From NCBI GenBank assembly GCA_002150815.3, contig NDFF03000013.1, positions 372,001 to 436,000 of the forward strand: a DNA stretch of 64,000 bases, written 5' to 3'. Each line of letters opens with the position of its first letter. Within the stretch, counting starts at the first letter, position 1. This document shows, piece by piece, positions 12,303-23,259 of the stretch. Made by a program: the position numbers and the translations under genes. The notes beneath the pieces are model-generated. The model saw only the letters and a list, made by a program, of their open reading frames with translations. It was not told the DNA's origin and ran no database searches. The DNA comes from Grammothele lineata. Its lineage: Eukaryota > Basidiomycota > Agaricomycetes > Polyporales > Polyporaceae.

Positions 12303-13426
12303 ATGTCAGACGTCCAGGAGCCCAGCTCCCCGGTCTCCCCCTCCTCCCCCAGCCGCCGCTCCGTCTCCCGCGGTCGCGAGGCCTTCGTACGTCCCTCTCC
12401 GTTCGTGAGCACGCCCGCTTACCCGACCCTGACCCTTTGCGCGCTCCTCCTCAGTCCTCCGGCCGCGGCGGTGCGGGCAACATTCGCAGGCCCTCGGTTG
12501 ATCCCAATGGTAGCCCCGTAAGCCCGTCTGCGGAGCCGCTCTCCCCAGTGCGCGGACGCGAGGCCACCACAGACCCCGACCGCGTACGTGCCCCTCCGTG
12601 TCTCCGCGAGTCTAATTTTTCTTACGTCCGCGTAGGCTAGGTCCACCGGTCGTGGGGGAATGGGCAACATCCGCTCCGGCTCGCAAGCTCGTTCCATGTC
12701 TCTCGTTCCCGAGAACCACCCCCAGACAGCCTCGCTCGTCTCCGACTACAGCGCCAATGTCGCCCAATACGAGCGGAGTGTTGTCCAGCAGAGCCAGGAA
12801 ACGTCCACGGCTCGCGCGGTACGCACATAGTCATATCGACTTCGCTTCACGCCTCTGATATCATTCCAATAGCGTTCCTCTGGTCGCGGCGGCCTCGGAA
12901 ACATCAAATCGGGCTCCAAGTCGCGCTCTCGCTCCCGTGCTCCCATCTCCTCCACCGGTCGCGGCGGCGCTGGCAACTTGCAAGCGGGAGCCAATATCGA
13001 TCCCGAATATCTCGCCCGTCTTGAAGAAGAGGAGCGTCTTCGCTATGCTCATGGAGAAGGAGTGTACGTTCTATTTTGTCCTTCGTCTGTCGTCCGGCCG
13101 TCCAACCCTTCTCCCTCAGCCACTCCACAGGACGGGGAGGCCGCGCCAACTTGACCAACCTACACAGCCCCCCTCTCGAAGCTTCCTCCCCGCACCCGCA
13201 CGATTACGAGACGACAGGCCGAGGCGGCGTTGGCAACATGGTGCGCTCCCGTTCTGGCTCCCGCGAGCCTCGCAGCCGCAGCGCCTCCCGTGGCGGGTCG
13301 CGCGACCGGGCCAGTAGCCTCGCGCGAATCCTCAACAAGGTTGGCCTGCACTCTCAACGCGAGGAGGACTCCGAGCACCCGTCCTCCGTCGCCGAAGGCA
13401 CAGGTCCGACTGAGATCCACGAATGA
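12303..13426 (+). CDS. PAR32: Par32-like protein with DUF3602 TGRGGxGN repeats
   Basis: Five exons (12303-12386, 12455-12583, 12636-12818, 12873-13063, 13120-13426) join in phase to about 297 residues. The protein carries at least six copies of the DUF3602 signature: SSGRGGAGNI, STGRGGMGNI, SSGRGGLGNI, STGRGGAGNL, STGRGGRANL and TTGRGGVGNM. Ser/Pro- and Arg/Ser-rich linkers lie between them. In budding yeast the DUF3602 protein Par32/Amu1 is phosphorylated after rapamycin and inhibits the Mep1 and Mep3 ammonium transporters under poor Npr1 activity. A similar role here is an inference. An ammonium transporter gene lies 11 kb away, and both upstream regions carry GATA motifs. Four of the repeats sit at or close to exon starts, which suggests growth by exon duplication. 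After the TGA the frame stays open for another 194 codons. Confidence 0.85.
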
Positions 13427-14008
13427 CTCGTGGCGAGGCATGCGGGCACCACGTCGCAGTCGCGGCGGCGCGTCTTCCTTTCGAGCAAGTCCAAAGCCCG
13501 GAAGCGGCAGCGCGCCATCCTCCTCGCGACGTTCAACTCGCAGGCCTCCCAATCCACCAGCGCCGACTCCCACTCTCTGTCTCTGTCCTCCCCCGCCCCC
13601 TCTGCAATCCAGTTCGTCCCCGCTTCGCCTACCATCTCGTCTAATTCGTCTGTATCGTCCATCTCCCTCCTCCCTCCCGCCTCCATGTCCGCGTCCATCG
13701 TCGGCCCCAGCGGCCCGTGTGACTGCTCCCACTGCCTGCAGGCGTCGATGTCGGCATCGGCCACGTCGGTCGAGTCGACAGCGACGACTAGTCAGTTTAC
13801 GGCGTCTTCGTCAGCCGCGACGTCTCCACCCTCCTCGCCTCCCCGCTCAAACCCTTCCCATCGGAATTCCTTGTATGCTGCCCCAGATCCCTGGTCCTAC
13901 GGCTCCGCGAAGGCTCGCGCCGACCAGCGTCTGGCCAGCCGGTCTGTACAGACCCTACCGACCGTCGATGAAGACTCAGAGTATGTATCTTTCTTTGACT
14001 TTTCTTGA
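13427..14008 (+). CDS. Ser-rich open frame in phase with Par32-like stop codon
   Basis: Directly after the TGA at 13424-13426 the same reading frame continues for 194 codons. It has an Arg/Lys-rich start (KSKARKRQRAILLATFNSQ), a Ser-rich body, a CDCSHC motif near 13720-13740, and SVQTLPTVDEDSE just before a good splice donor (GTATGT at 13981). It has no ATG near its start. It could be an exon of a separate gene, a longer isoform reached by splicing round the TGA, or stop-codon readthrough (context TGA CTC). If the donor at 13981 is used, the most open continuation starts near 14150, where a frame stays open to 14631. The product is unknown. Confidence 0.35.
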   Translation, partial: LVARHAGTTSQSRRRVFLSSKSKARKRQRAILLATFNSQASQSTSADSHSLSLSSPAPSAIQFVPASPTISSNSSVSSISLLPPASMSASIVGPSGPCDCSHCLQASMSASATSVESTATTSQFTASSSAATSPPSSPPRSNPSHRNSLYAAPDPWSYGSAKARADQRLASRSVQTLPTVDEDSEYVSFFDFS

Positions 14009-14478
14009 CCCTCGCTCCTCTCTTCCTTTTTTTGCTTTTTTATTTTTGTCCTCTGTTGTTGTGCTCTCCGCCTTTCTGCTGAATTGGCCCCGGATCGTCG
14101 TCCTCTCCCTTCTTCTCCGTATGATCTCGCTCGCCTCTTGCCGCATTCTGGAGCCCCCGCGTCAGACTGCGGATCCTGGAATCCAGATTCGCCCGCCCTC
14201 GCTCCCGCTCCCCACGCGCTCCGCGCTCCCTCCCTCGGTATCGGCCACCCGTCATGCGCTCCCCCACCCGCCGCCTTCAACCATGCTTCTCCCGCTTCTC
14301 CCGCGTCTTGGTCTTGGTCTCGCCATGCTTGATGTTCTCCCACTCCACCCCCCATGTAGACTGTACTCTGCTTCTCCCGGGCGCGGCTCGTCCACGCGCC
14401 CTGTACCAACATACCACATACCACACTGGACTGATTGACACCTTATCGGTGCGGACGCCTACTACCCCCGAGCATTCA

Positions 14479-14625
14479 TTAGGTTACCCCACACTTGACA
14501 GCAGTAGACTTCCCCGATTCCGATTTCACGGGCTTCTTCCCCTTGCGCGGCTTCTCGAGTGCGACGGACTCCTCGCGCGTCGCGCAGGAGCGCCGGAAGT
14601 CGCCGGGGACGTCCGCCCTCGTGAA
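14479..14625 (-). CDS. Possible 3' exon of an unidentified gene
   Basis: On the minus strand a short frame reads RADVPGDFRRSCATREESV, then ALEKPRKGKKPVKSES, and ends KCGVT with TAA at 14481-14479. Its codons almost all end in G or C, as in the real genes of this window, and the Lys-rich end looks like a protein tail. Upstream the frame is closed by a TGA, so an intron acceptor (perhaps the AG at about 14621) is needed. I could not find the preceding exons. The opposite strand is also open here but has poorer codon use. Confidence 0.3.
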   Translation of the reverse strand, partial: FTRADVPGDFRRSCATREESVALEKPRKGKKPVKSESGKSTAVKCGVT

Positions 14626-17600
14626 TCGTGATCACGTAGAACCATTCCGTTACGCGCGATTTCATTACATGCGATACACTCTCCCTTCCCACCTCACTTC
14701 CTTTCCCTTCCCTCTGTCCGCGCACACGCATGTCCACCCTTCGTCCAATCCGGCGCACCCGGATCTCCACCTCGCTACGCTACGTCCATCCATCACTGCA
14801 CTGTACAGCATATGCACGTCCCCCGCATGCTTCTACTGTAATCCTACGGACCATAGAGCCACCCGGTAGATCTTCCCATATCCCCATTTTCCCATATTCC
14901 ATGCAGACGTCTCGTCTCCCACAGCTCCGGTCACCGTTTACGTTACGCGACGACCGATGCGGGGACCCCTGCCCCCGCCTCGCCCCTCACGCTCGAGTTC
15001 TCTCGAGAACCCGTGGTGAGCCTCGGGCACTGCCGCGCTCGTGCACACGAGCCGCACCGTGGCTTGGCCCCGCCCGCGCGCAGACGCGGGACGCTTCCCG
15101 CGTTATCGCGCGCGTGCCCAGGCGCGCGCACGTCCCCGCTCCCATCGCGCCGCGCGTCCCAGACCGTGCCGGACGACGTGGAGAAGGGTGGGTGTGCGGA
15201 CCCGGGAGGCGAGCGAGCACACGATCGCGCCCTCCCAGGCCACCACGTCCCCCCCGCCCCCCCCCATCCGCTCCCGTCCCCCTCGGCTTGGCTTGTGCAG
15301 CGCCGAGCCGAGCCTCCTGGTCCCAGGCGTGCGCTGGGCGTGGGTGGCGAAGGGGGCGCGGGCGCGGCGCGGCGCAGGAGCGCGTCTCCGCGTCCTTTTC
15401 ACCTGGGCGCGGCCTCGTCGACTTCGCAATTCAAACTCTCTTTTTCGCCGCTTCTATCTTTCAATCCTTCAGTCCTTCTTCCTTCCTTCTATCGTCCCCC
15501 TTGCCGTGCCCTGCCGTCCATCGTCCGCCGTGCTGATCGCTCTCGTTCGTCTGTTTGCAGGCACCGACGTCGATGCAGATGCAGATGCAAACGCGTCCGC
15601 GGATCCGCCGTGACCCCCACCGCCGCCCCCGCAAGCGCCATTGCCATCTCCGCGGGCGTCCACTCTGCGTCCGCGATCCTCAACCCACCCCCGCGGCGCG
15701 TATCGCAGCGGAGAAGCTCGCGCGTCCAAGCTCAAGCTCGGGCTCGGACTTGGACTCGGGGAGTCCGCGCCCGACGCGCCCGACCCCCTGTGCCTCAGGC
15801 CTTGAGCTGCGTCGACATTGGCATCACCGGCCATTCAAGCTACAGGCGCTGGAAGGGAAGGGCGAGGGCGGCGCCGGCTCCGCATGCGTAGGTCTTCAAG
15901 CCGTCCCCCGACGCCCTGAGGCGATGAAAGAGGCCGGGGCAAACCGGGGACCTCTGACGTGCCGCCGTGCGTGGCGGACGTGCGCTGCGCCGCCGCCGCC
16001 GCCGTCATGCTTTCCCGAATAATCTGCGCGCCACGCCGTCATTCGCAGGAGGTGGTTGGGCCCTGAAGGCCGAGGTCTGACGTCGCGCGACGGCGTTGGG
16101 GGTTGACCAAGACGCTGGAGACTGTCACGTACGCGCGCGCGATGGCGACGCGTACGGGACGGGCCCAGGTCCCAACGAAGGAGATGCGGAGAGGATAGAA
16201 GATGGACGGCCGGATGGATGGCAGGAAGAAAAGAAAACACAACAATCTAACTCACCCCGCTCACTCACCTCACCCTCACGAAACGAAAACCAAATGTCAA
16301 CGCCCAACGCACCCGAATCTTGAATGTTTGAACTCTGAAGCTTGAAGCACCGCCCAAAGAACCTGTATGCGAACCGTTGTATCATTAACGTCACTTTCCT
16401 TGCCTTTCTCGATAGCTTACCCGTTCCACTCACCTACATACCGTACCGAACACCCCACCCCATAGCCTTTTGCAGAGGGCTTTCCGTAGACAGAGACAAC
16501 CGAATCGACGTTGGTGGGCGGGGAGAACCGCCTGCCTTTACCCATATGTCGCGCTTATGTGTGATATCCGGACGGCCACGGACGGCCAGGACCAGCCAGG
16601 ACCCTGAGCCTGTCAAACAGAAGGACCTGACCTGACCTGGCTGCGAGCTACGGTCTGCAGGCTGCGCGTTGCTTATCAGGCGCCCACAGGCGGCCACCAG
16701 CTGGACCCAGCGTTTGGGTTCCATTCACAGCACCCAGAGAACCCCACCCGCCTCCGCGACCTCACACGACCGCAAAGCGCATAGTACTTCTAGTACCGGA
16801 TGTGGCTCCGCGAGCGGGCGATATCGTCATGAGGACCGCACCCGGACGGGTTATCGCACCTTGTTAGGGCAACGGCGCGTGCCGGGCACAGGTCGTGCCG
16901 TATCTCGAAACATCGGAGGCCTCGAGTTACGTCCCGTCTCGTATCCATTTATCACAGTGAAGTCCCTAGAAGACGGGACCGACCCCCGAGGAAGCCGGCG
17001 GTGCGTTCAGGCTGAATGTTGATTTTGACAGTTGCCGCCGAAGGCACCAGCGGCAGACGACGACCGACGGCCGTACGCGTCGACGCCTCCTCCGACATCG
17101 CGGGAAGATGTTTTTTTGATTTGCGAAAGACTTCCGAGGCGGTGCTTTCAAGGAGGCTCGGACTTGGCAGTTTGTCGACGAAGGAGGCTGTGTCGGACTT
17201 CAGGCCTCAGCACAGCCTCGAGGTTCATGTCGAAGTAGACGTGGCCGCGTTCAGCGAGTACCACAACCCAACCGCTTGACAAATCCTGAATAAGTCGATC
17301 TGACCCTGATCTTAGCTTCTACGTTTCTCGCCCACGAAGCCGAGAAACTACAACTCTCTTGACTTGCCTGCGGAGCAATTGCCGCTTGCAGCAATGGCCG
17401 GTGCACCCACGGTGAACGCCGATCAGCAGCTCGCTGTCGCCCGGACGCACCAACTCGCTCTCGTCCGATCAGATCTCTCAGAAGAGAAGTGCTACGAGCC
17501 GTTCTGTTCTGTGGCGCGAGAGATGATTCGAAATTTGGTTGCTATCTTGACGGGGACGTGACGAATGCGTGGACGTGATTCTGGTGCGTATAACTTCAGA

Positions 17601-19575
17601 TAGCCGGTGACCGTAGATACAAGAGACTAGAACGTTAACAGGCGAGGGTAACGCATGCGTAATAAGAGGTCACTTAGACGGAAATGAGGATGTGTCGAAG
17701 TCTTGCTACCCAATTGCTTACACGGCGGGCTAGCGGGAAACTCGAGGATGTGAGAATACTGCAGTGCTCCCCATTTCCACTTAAAAACGCCTAAGCACCG
17801 CGGTAGTTAGATATTATTCCTCTTTGTTCATAGGCGTGGATATGCGGGCCCGAGTCGGACCGCCACTCCGAGTCGCAGCGTCCCTTTTCCGCTGGTAGCA
17901 CTTGGAGGTTATCAGAAGTTATCTTGCCGACCCTGATCGAGGTCGTGTGCCTAGCCTTACCGGCGGAGGCACGTAAACGTAACCGGAGGCAAGCGCAAGA
18001 ATTATATACCTGTAAGTTCATCGGCTCCGAGCCACTCTAGAGCATGTTCTTCTCGGATACCCTCAAGTACACCCTGGATGCGTAGCGGCATTGTGTCAGC
18101 ATAACTAGGCGTGGATAGACGCTAAGGCAGACCTATAGTCACAGGGTGAACAGTGAACCACCCCAAACGTCAAGTGTCATAGGGCAAATTGTTGCCAAAC
18201 GCGTGACGGCGGTGATTCTCAGAGCAGGTATGTCAACCTCCGAGAAGTGTGGAAAAGAAAACCTTGTGAGAGTGGTAGCGTAGGGAGACCATTCCTAATA
18301 GAAGGGGCGGCGGAACATCGAGTCAACGATGGTAGCACAGAACGTCGTGCGCGTTCTTTAACCTCAGAGTTGCAGCTTTTCTAAGACCTTCGGCATGTGG
18401 TGTCTGCCATGAAGTGTGAAAGTGCGGCGTGGATGTGGTGTATCTGTATCTATAGTGGGAAACAGTAACAGCACGCGCAATGCGCATGAGATAAGGATGG
18501 GAACGAGCAAAAGAGATCCCATGATCGTTCTACTAGAGCAGCTTCTCAGCAGCCGTAGCCAACCGTTGCAAACGGAAGGAAACTAAGAATGTAATGTCTT
18601 GCACTGAGAGCGCACCTTATGTAACGTGAAGGATGGCCAAACCATGTCCATTGACTTGATGCTCAGCTGTTGAGTAGCCAATGTTGAGCGAGACCCTTCA
18701 GCTGGTCAGGCGGTTTCCGCTCAGACCGCACTACTATTACACAAAGTTACTTACTAAGTTGGTAGCGTCGATTCCACTAACTGGTACTATATCGTGATGT
18801 CCATGTTTACTGCTCTGCGATTCGATGTGTCGAGCGTGGCGAAATGGTTGTTTCTACAATATGTCGATTGTCGAAGCTCAACGTCGTGGCGACGCGGAAG
18901 GGCCAGTGAGCCGTGCCACAAGCCCGGTCACATCGCTTACCGATCTTTGCTGATCCCCGCCCGGGACCGGTGGCGGGCGCTTGAATGCGTGGAGAAATGG
19001 ACTGGGCGCCTCATGTAAGTGTCTTTGCAAGGGTCGACCATGGCCAGCACATCCTCTGTCCACAGTAATCTGTACGCCAACGGCGTACCTAGTACACATT
19101 TTGTGCATGCACTCCAACAACGACAGGACCAGCACCTTTGGATTGTCGTCACCACACCATCAGTCCGGAAGGATCGAAGAGGCGCCGCAGTCATCAGACC
19201 TACATTCAAAGTTCAAGTTGTACGTGATTGTCTTGCTATATCATGGACGCTCGTGTGTCGGTGAAGGTGTGTGTTGCTTTGGTATTTATGAGCTATGAAG
19301 CATCTCAATTGAGACAATCAGACAATTGACTCTGGTGTCTGCTCGGCGTACATATCTCAAGCTGTACGAATGAGCAGGCTATACTAGATATCACTGTTGA
19401 TATCTAATTGGCGATCCTACGCGGTTGCGTGTTGACCCTTTCAACCCACTCCGTGGGAGTACAGGAACGGAAGTAGTCAAGAACCTATGATAGGAGATAA
19501 GCAACGGGTGGCTGTCGTAATCTCGAAATGAGAGAGCTATAGCTTCTTGACTTCGACTGCCACAGTCCATTCATC
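14626..19575. other. 5 kb without a supported gene; very GC-rich first part
   Basis: From 14900 to 16100 the DNA is extremely GC-rich, with a C run at 15243-15260. It is followed by a pyrimidine-rich tract (15430-15540) like a fungal core promoter, and then short plus frames starting near 15570 with a GATGCA repeat. None has recognisable protein content. From 16.2 kb on composition is ordinary. A 55-codon ATG frame (17395-17562) and a frame ending at a GTAAGT donor (18794-19015) are the only coding-like pieces, both weak. The stretch 17.6-18.8 kb has almost no open frames. A GATAAG lies at 19496-19501. Confidence 0.4.
19489..19501 (+). promoter_or_regulatory. GATA motifs just upstream of permease copy B
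   Basis: GATAG (19489-19493) and GATAAG (19496-19501) lie 75-87 bases before the ATG of the permease. The spacing is typical of GATA-factor control of fungal nitrogen permeases. Only the motif is seen; binding is inferred. Confidence 0.35.
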
Positions 19576-21913
19576 ATGAGGACGACAGAAACGACAGAAA
19601 CGCAAGTGAAAGGCAACTCTGCTTACACTGGGGAGTACGTCGTTGAGGATGGCGCAAGCCTTGCAAGCGACAACGCTGCTCTGGCGGCTTTGGGGTACAA
19701 GCAAGAATTCAAGCGATCCTTCAATGCCATCGAGGTGTTCGGCTTGGGATTCAGCATTATAGGCCTATTTCCCTCTATCGCGTATGCAGCTTGCCTCGTT
19801 CATCGTGTAGATATACAACTCACCACAAATCACCATAGGTCTGTACTTGTGTTCGCGATTCCGTACGGCGGACCTGTTGCGCTCGTGTGGGGTGTATGTT
19901 GATTCTTTTCCGCGCATATATGCACTTCTGATGTCTCATTGATAGTGGGCTATTTGCTCAGTCTTCCTCATGTTCGTCGCCCTCGCTCTCGCAGAGCTAG
20001 GCTCCTCTGCCCCGACATCTGGCGGACTATACTACTGGACTTGGACCTTCGCTCCCCTCCGTTGGCGGAAGGTACTATCGTGGACAGTCGGTTGTGAGTA
20101 TAAGCTATCACGCTACTCGGGCGCTTCTCTCTCGCATCGTCCTGGCCTTCCCCTTGCGCTAACTCATGCTGCTCAATAGATTCAAATACTATGGGTCTTA
20201 TCGCGGGCTTGGCATCTATTGATTGGGGATGTGCCGTACAGCTAATGGCGGCGGTGTCAATTGGCACCAACGAGGCGTTTATCCCGACGACGGGACAGAC
20301 GTAGTGAGTACTTCGGGTTTATCGGAAATAGCGCGGAGCCTGAATAAATCTTTGTTAGTGCGGTGTATGCAGCTCTGCTTATATGCCACGCTATAGTAGC
20401 GTCGCTAGCGACGCCTATCATCGCAAGGCTTCAAGGAGTGTATATCGCACTCAACGTCTTGTCAGTACATCTCCATTTCCTCTGAGTTGAGTTAAAGTAT
20501 TTTACTGATGCCAGTTCTCTAGGCTTTGCGCTGCCATCATTATTGCTTTGCCTGCCGCGACCCCACATGAGTTCAGGAACACAGCGTCATTTGCCTTTGG
20601 CGGATTCACCAACTGTATGGTCTCGTTCTGTCTAGTTTGCGACTGGTTCTGATGACTTACAGTCTACGGCTGGCCAAACGGGTTCGCATTCGTATTGAGC
20701 TTCCTTGCTCCACTGTGGACAATTGGTATGATAACATCGTGGCGAGATTGGCGTGGCATTGACTGTTTCATCCAGGTGGGTTCGATGCCTCTGTCCACAT
20801 TAGCGAAGAGGCCTCGAACGCCCGCACGGCTGTTCCTTGGGCCATTATCACCGCCGTTGGGGTTGCAGGGATTCTAGGGTTCAGTCAGTTGTTTCACGGA
20901 TTGTCAGCATTGATGTCAATGTTGAGCATCGCGCAGTCATAAACATTGTCATCGCTCTGTTTATGGGCACCGATATGGACAGCATCATATCAAATCCGAT
21001 TGGGCAGCCCATGGCCACCGTTAGTGAACCCTCGTTTCTATCCTTGTGCATGAAAACCATGCTAACCTCATTCGCAGATCTTGTTGAACAGCTTCGGACG
21101 TAGTGGCACCCTGGGGGTCTGGTCGATCGTCGTCTTCGTGCAGTGAGTTGTATATGGCGCTCTCGTCCCAGCCTTCTCACGAGTTCCCGATGTGTCTACT
21201 CAGGTTCCTCATGGGGTCTAGCATTGTACGCCGCATCATACTGGCCAGATCTCCTCTCTCCTTGAGCTTATCCTCGGTATGTCGCAGCTCACGGCCGCCT
21301 CTCGGCAAGTCTTCGCCTTCGCGCGCGACCAGGCGCTACCTCTCTCCTCCGTCATTTACCGCGTGCACCCTCGCACGCAGACACCTGTCAACGCCGTCTG
21401 CGCCGCAGCGTTCATAGCGCTGCTCCTCGGGCTCCTCGCGTTTGGAGGGCCCTCGGCGAATGGTGCGATCTTTAGCCTCGCGATCGCTGGCCAATATACT
21501 GCGTTCTCTATCCCCATCGCCAGCCGCTTCCTTGGAGGACGCGAGTGGATTCCCGGGCCGTTCTCGCTAGGGCGATGGGTGCGTACAGAGTGCGCAGACG
21601 CAACAACGAGCGCTGACCTCCTCCCTACTCCTTTTTCTTTTCCCAGGGAGCTCCCGTCGGGGCAGTCGCAGTCGCATGGATGGCGTTCTCGGTCATCATT
21701 CTTGCGTTCCCTGCGGCACCCGCCCCAGATGCGGATGCGATGAACTACATGATCGTCGTCTGGGGCGGCTGGCTGATCCTCTGTCTTGTATACTACGCCG
21801 TTCCTCGCTACGGTGGCGCCTGTTGGTTCGAGGGGCCGCGCATCACGCTTGACGCTGCCGCCGTACTAGGTGATAAAGGAGAGGGTAGCGAAAACGAGGA
21901 GAAGAGCGGGTAA
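19576..21913 (+). CDS. Amino-acid/GABA-type permease (APC superfamily), copy B
   Basis: Paralogue of copy A with the same order of landmarks. MRTTETTETQ is the start, then DNAALAALGYKQEFKRSFNA, IEVFGLGFSIIGLFPSIA, IPYGGPVALVWG, LAELGSSAPTSGGLYYWTW, MGLIAGLASIDWGCAVQLM, HEFRNTASFAFGGFTN, FDASVHISEEASNARTAVP, INIVIALFMGTDMDSI, AASRQVFAFARDQALPLS and a last exon ending NEEKSG. About 12 short introns are needed. For example, 20885-20938 is removed to join GILGF to INIVIAL, and an acceptor at 21292 precedes LTAASRQ. All joins I tested keep phase, so the gene looks intact. It is predicted to have about 12 membrane spans. Its orientation is opposite to copy A, 13.6 kb away, so the pair is an inverted duplicate rather than a tandem one. 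Substrate is unknown. The 3' exons are more GC-rich than the 5' ones in both copies. Confidence 0.85.
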
Positions 21914-22652
21914 TGGGAATTTGCCGGAAGGGGAGCCGAGGCAGGATAGGATACCCAGGCATGCGCCAAGATGCGAACAACGGCGGCGGCGGCGGCGGAC
22001 TGTTGGATCTACTTCGTGGCTGGATGACAGATGGATAGACACTCTGCAGATATACGGAAGTTCATTGTGGACAAATCTTCTTGATTCTCGCTTGGGCGCG
22101 AAACCGTTCTAGCTGTCAACTTGTCTCCTATTCATTATCGGAATAGACGTCAGACTATACGTCGCCCGAGCAGCCTGCTTCGACGTTTTGACGAACGACG
22201 ACGCACTTCCACCAAAGTAAAAGGCGTATGTTTTGTTCTCGTTAACAACTTCAACAATGATTGGGCCAATACCCGAATGGAGTGATTCACCCACACATAG
22301 AGGTGAAGGCGTCTTACATATATATACACGCCCTTTTTCAACCCCGAGATCCTAAGCCCCGCCTTCTCGAACAAGCGAGGGACGTACTATGCAGATGCGA
22401 GTGCCACGTTGGGCCAAAATGAGCAGCCAGGTTGATGCGATACAGTTCAACAATTCATATATTAGTTGGGACGCATCCCAGCAGACGTACGGTGGGAAAC
22501 AAAATATACAGTACGTAGATATTCGTTCGGCGGGGCGGTGTGTAAGTAAGAAACTAAGGCTGCTTTCACGTACAAAATAACAAGTGCTATAGGTATATCG
22601 AGCATATATCGAGCACGACGGCCGAGATCTTGTGCGACGCGGCAATGGCAGC
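21914..22652. other. Intergenic between converging genes
   Basis: Shared 3' region of the plus-strand permease and the minus-strand gene at 22.7 kb. A short GGC repeat lies at 21983-21998. No open frame has coding character. Confidence 0.5.
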
Positions 22653-23259
22653 TCAAGCCTCGTCCTTGAGGTGAATCATCTTGACGACGGCCCACGACTG
22701 AACGTCTTGGTCCATCCAGTTGGTGCGCACCCGCCTGTTCGGGTTATGATCCGTCTTCTTGAACAGGCGCACGTATCCATTCTTGGGCTGCCCGGGCATG
22801 AGGAACTCGGGCGGGAGCGCGCCAGCAGCGTGCTTGGCCGTCGCCAGCCGGCGGACGTCTGCGAGCGCGTAGAACGTCTTGGGTGAGGCTTGAATCGCCT
22901 CGTGAGGGAGCGTCTCGATGTCCTTGTCGGAGAGTCCCCAGTCCTTTCTCGCGTCGCTCTTGTACATGGCCTGCGCGACACGTGAGTTCAGCCCGCTCAC
23001 AAGAGCATCATCATAGAAGTTGACATACCAGAGTCCCTGTGGGCCACATGAAGGTCCCCGGACCGTTCCAAGGCTTGGGGAGAGCCTTCTCCCACTCTTC
23101 CTTGGCCTCCTTGAGCGCCTTACGGACGATGCGCTTCATGTCCGCGTCGAGCTTCTCGTCTTCGGTCATCTCCGATCGCTTCTTCGCCGGCTGACGTTTC
23201 GGCTTTGCTACAGGCTCCGCGAACGCGCAGCGGATGCGGGGGCGGTAGGCACGAGGCAT
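22653..23259 (-). CDS. Small conserved protein with XPA C-terminal-like motif
   Basis: Two exons (23029-23259 and 22653-22970) around a 58-nt intron with a strong GTATGT donor and GCAG acceptor give 182 residues. The basic N-terminus (MPRAYRPRIRCAF, then KPKRQPAKKR) is followed by a helical charged region, LPKPWNGPGTFMWPTGTL, and KSDARKDWGLSDKDIETL. The last piece recalls the TDAKKxYxLxDxDL segment of XPA-type DNA-repair proteins, though the zinc-finger part of XPA is absent. A second conserved-looking block, KTFYALADVRRLATAKH, comes next. The C-terminus is NWMDQDVQSWAVVKM then IHLKDEA. I treat XPA similarity as a hint only; it may be a fungal-specific protein. Codon use is GC-rich, as expected of an expressed gene. 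Confidence 0.7.

Noticed and set aside
13230..14438. Plus-strand open frame of 402 codons
   Set aside because: It is a Pro/Arg/Ser-rich shadow of the Par32-like last exon and the following frame. It has no start context or domain, and GC-rich DNA lacks stops in this frame.
15555..16022. Plus-strand ATG frame starting with a Met-Gln repeat after a pyrimidine-rich tract
   Set aside because: The context resembles a promoter and start, but the protein is Arg/Pro-rich with no motif, and two other frames are equally open. Left as unassigned.
22971..23028. Apparent +1 frameshift in the small minus gene (a second frame reads LWYVNFYDDALVSGL)
   Set aside because: The segment is a 58-nt intron with a GTATGT donor and GCAG acceptor. 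Splicing joins both exons in phase 0, so no frameshift is needed.
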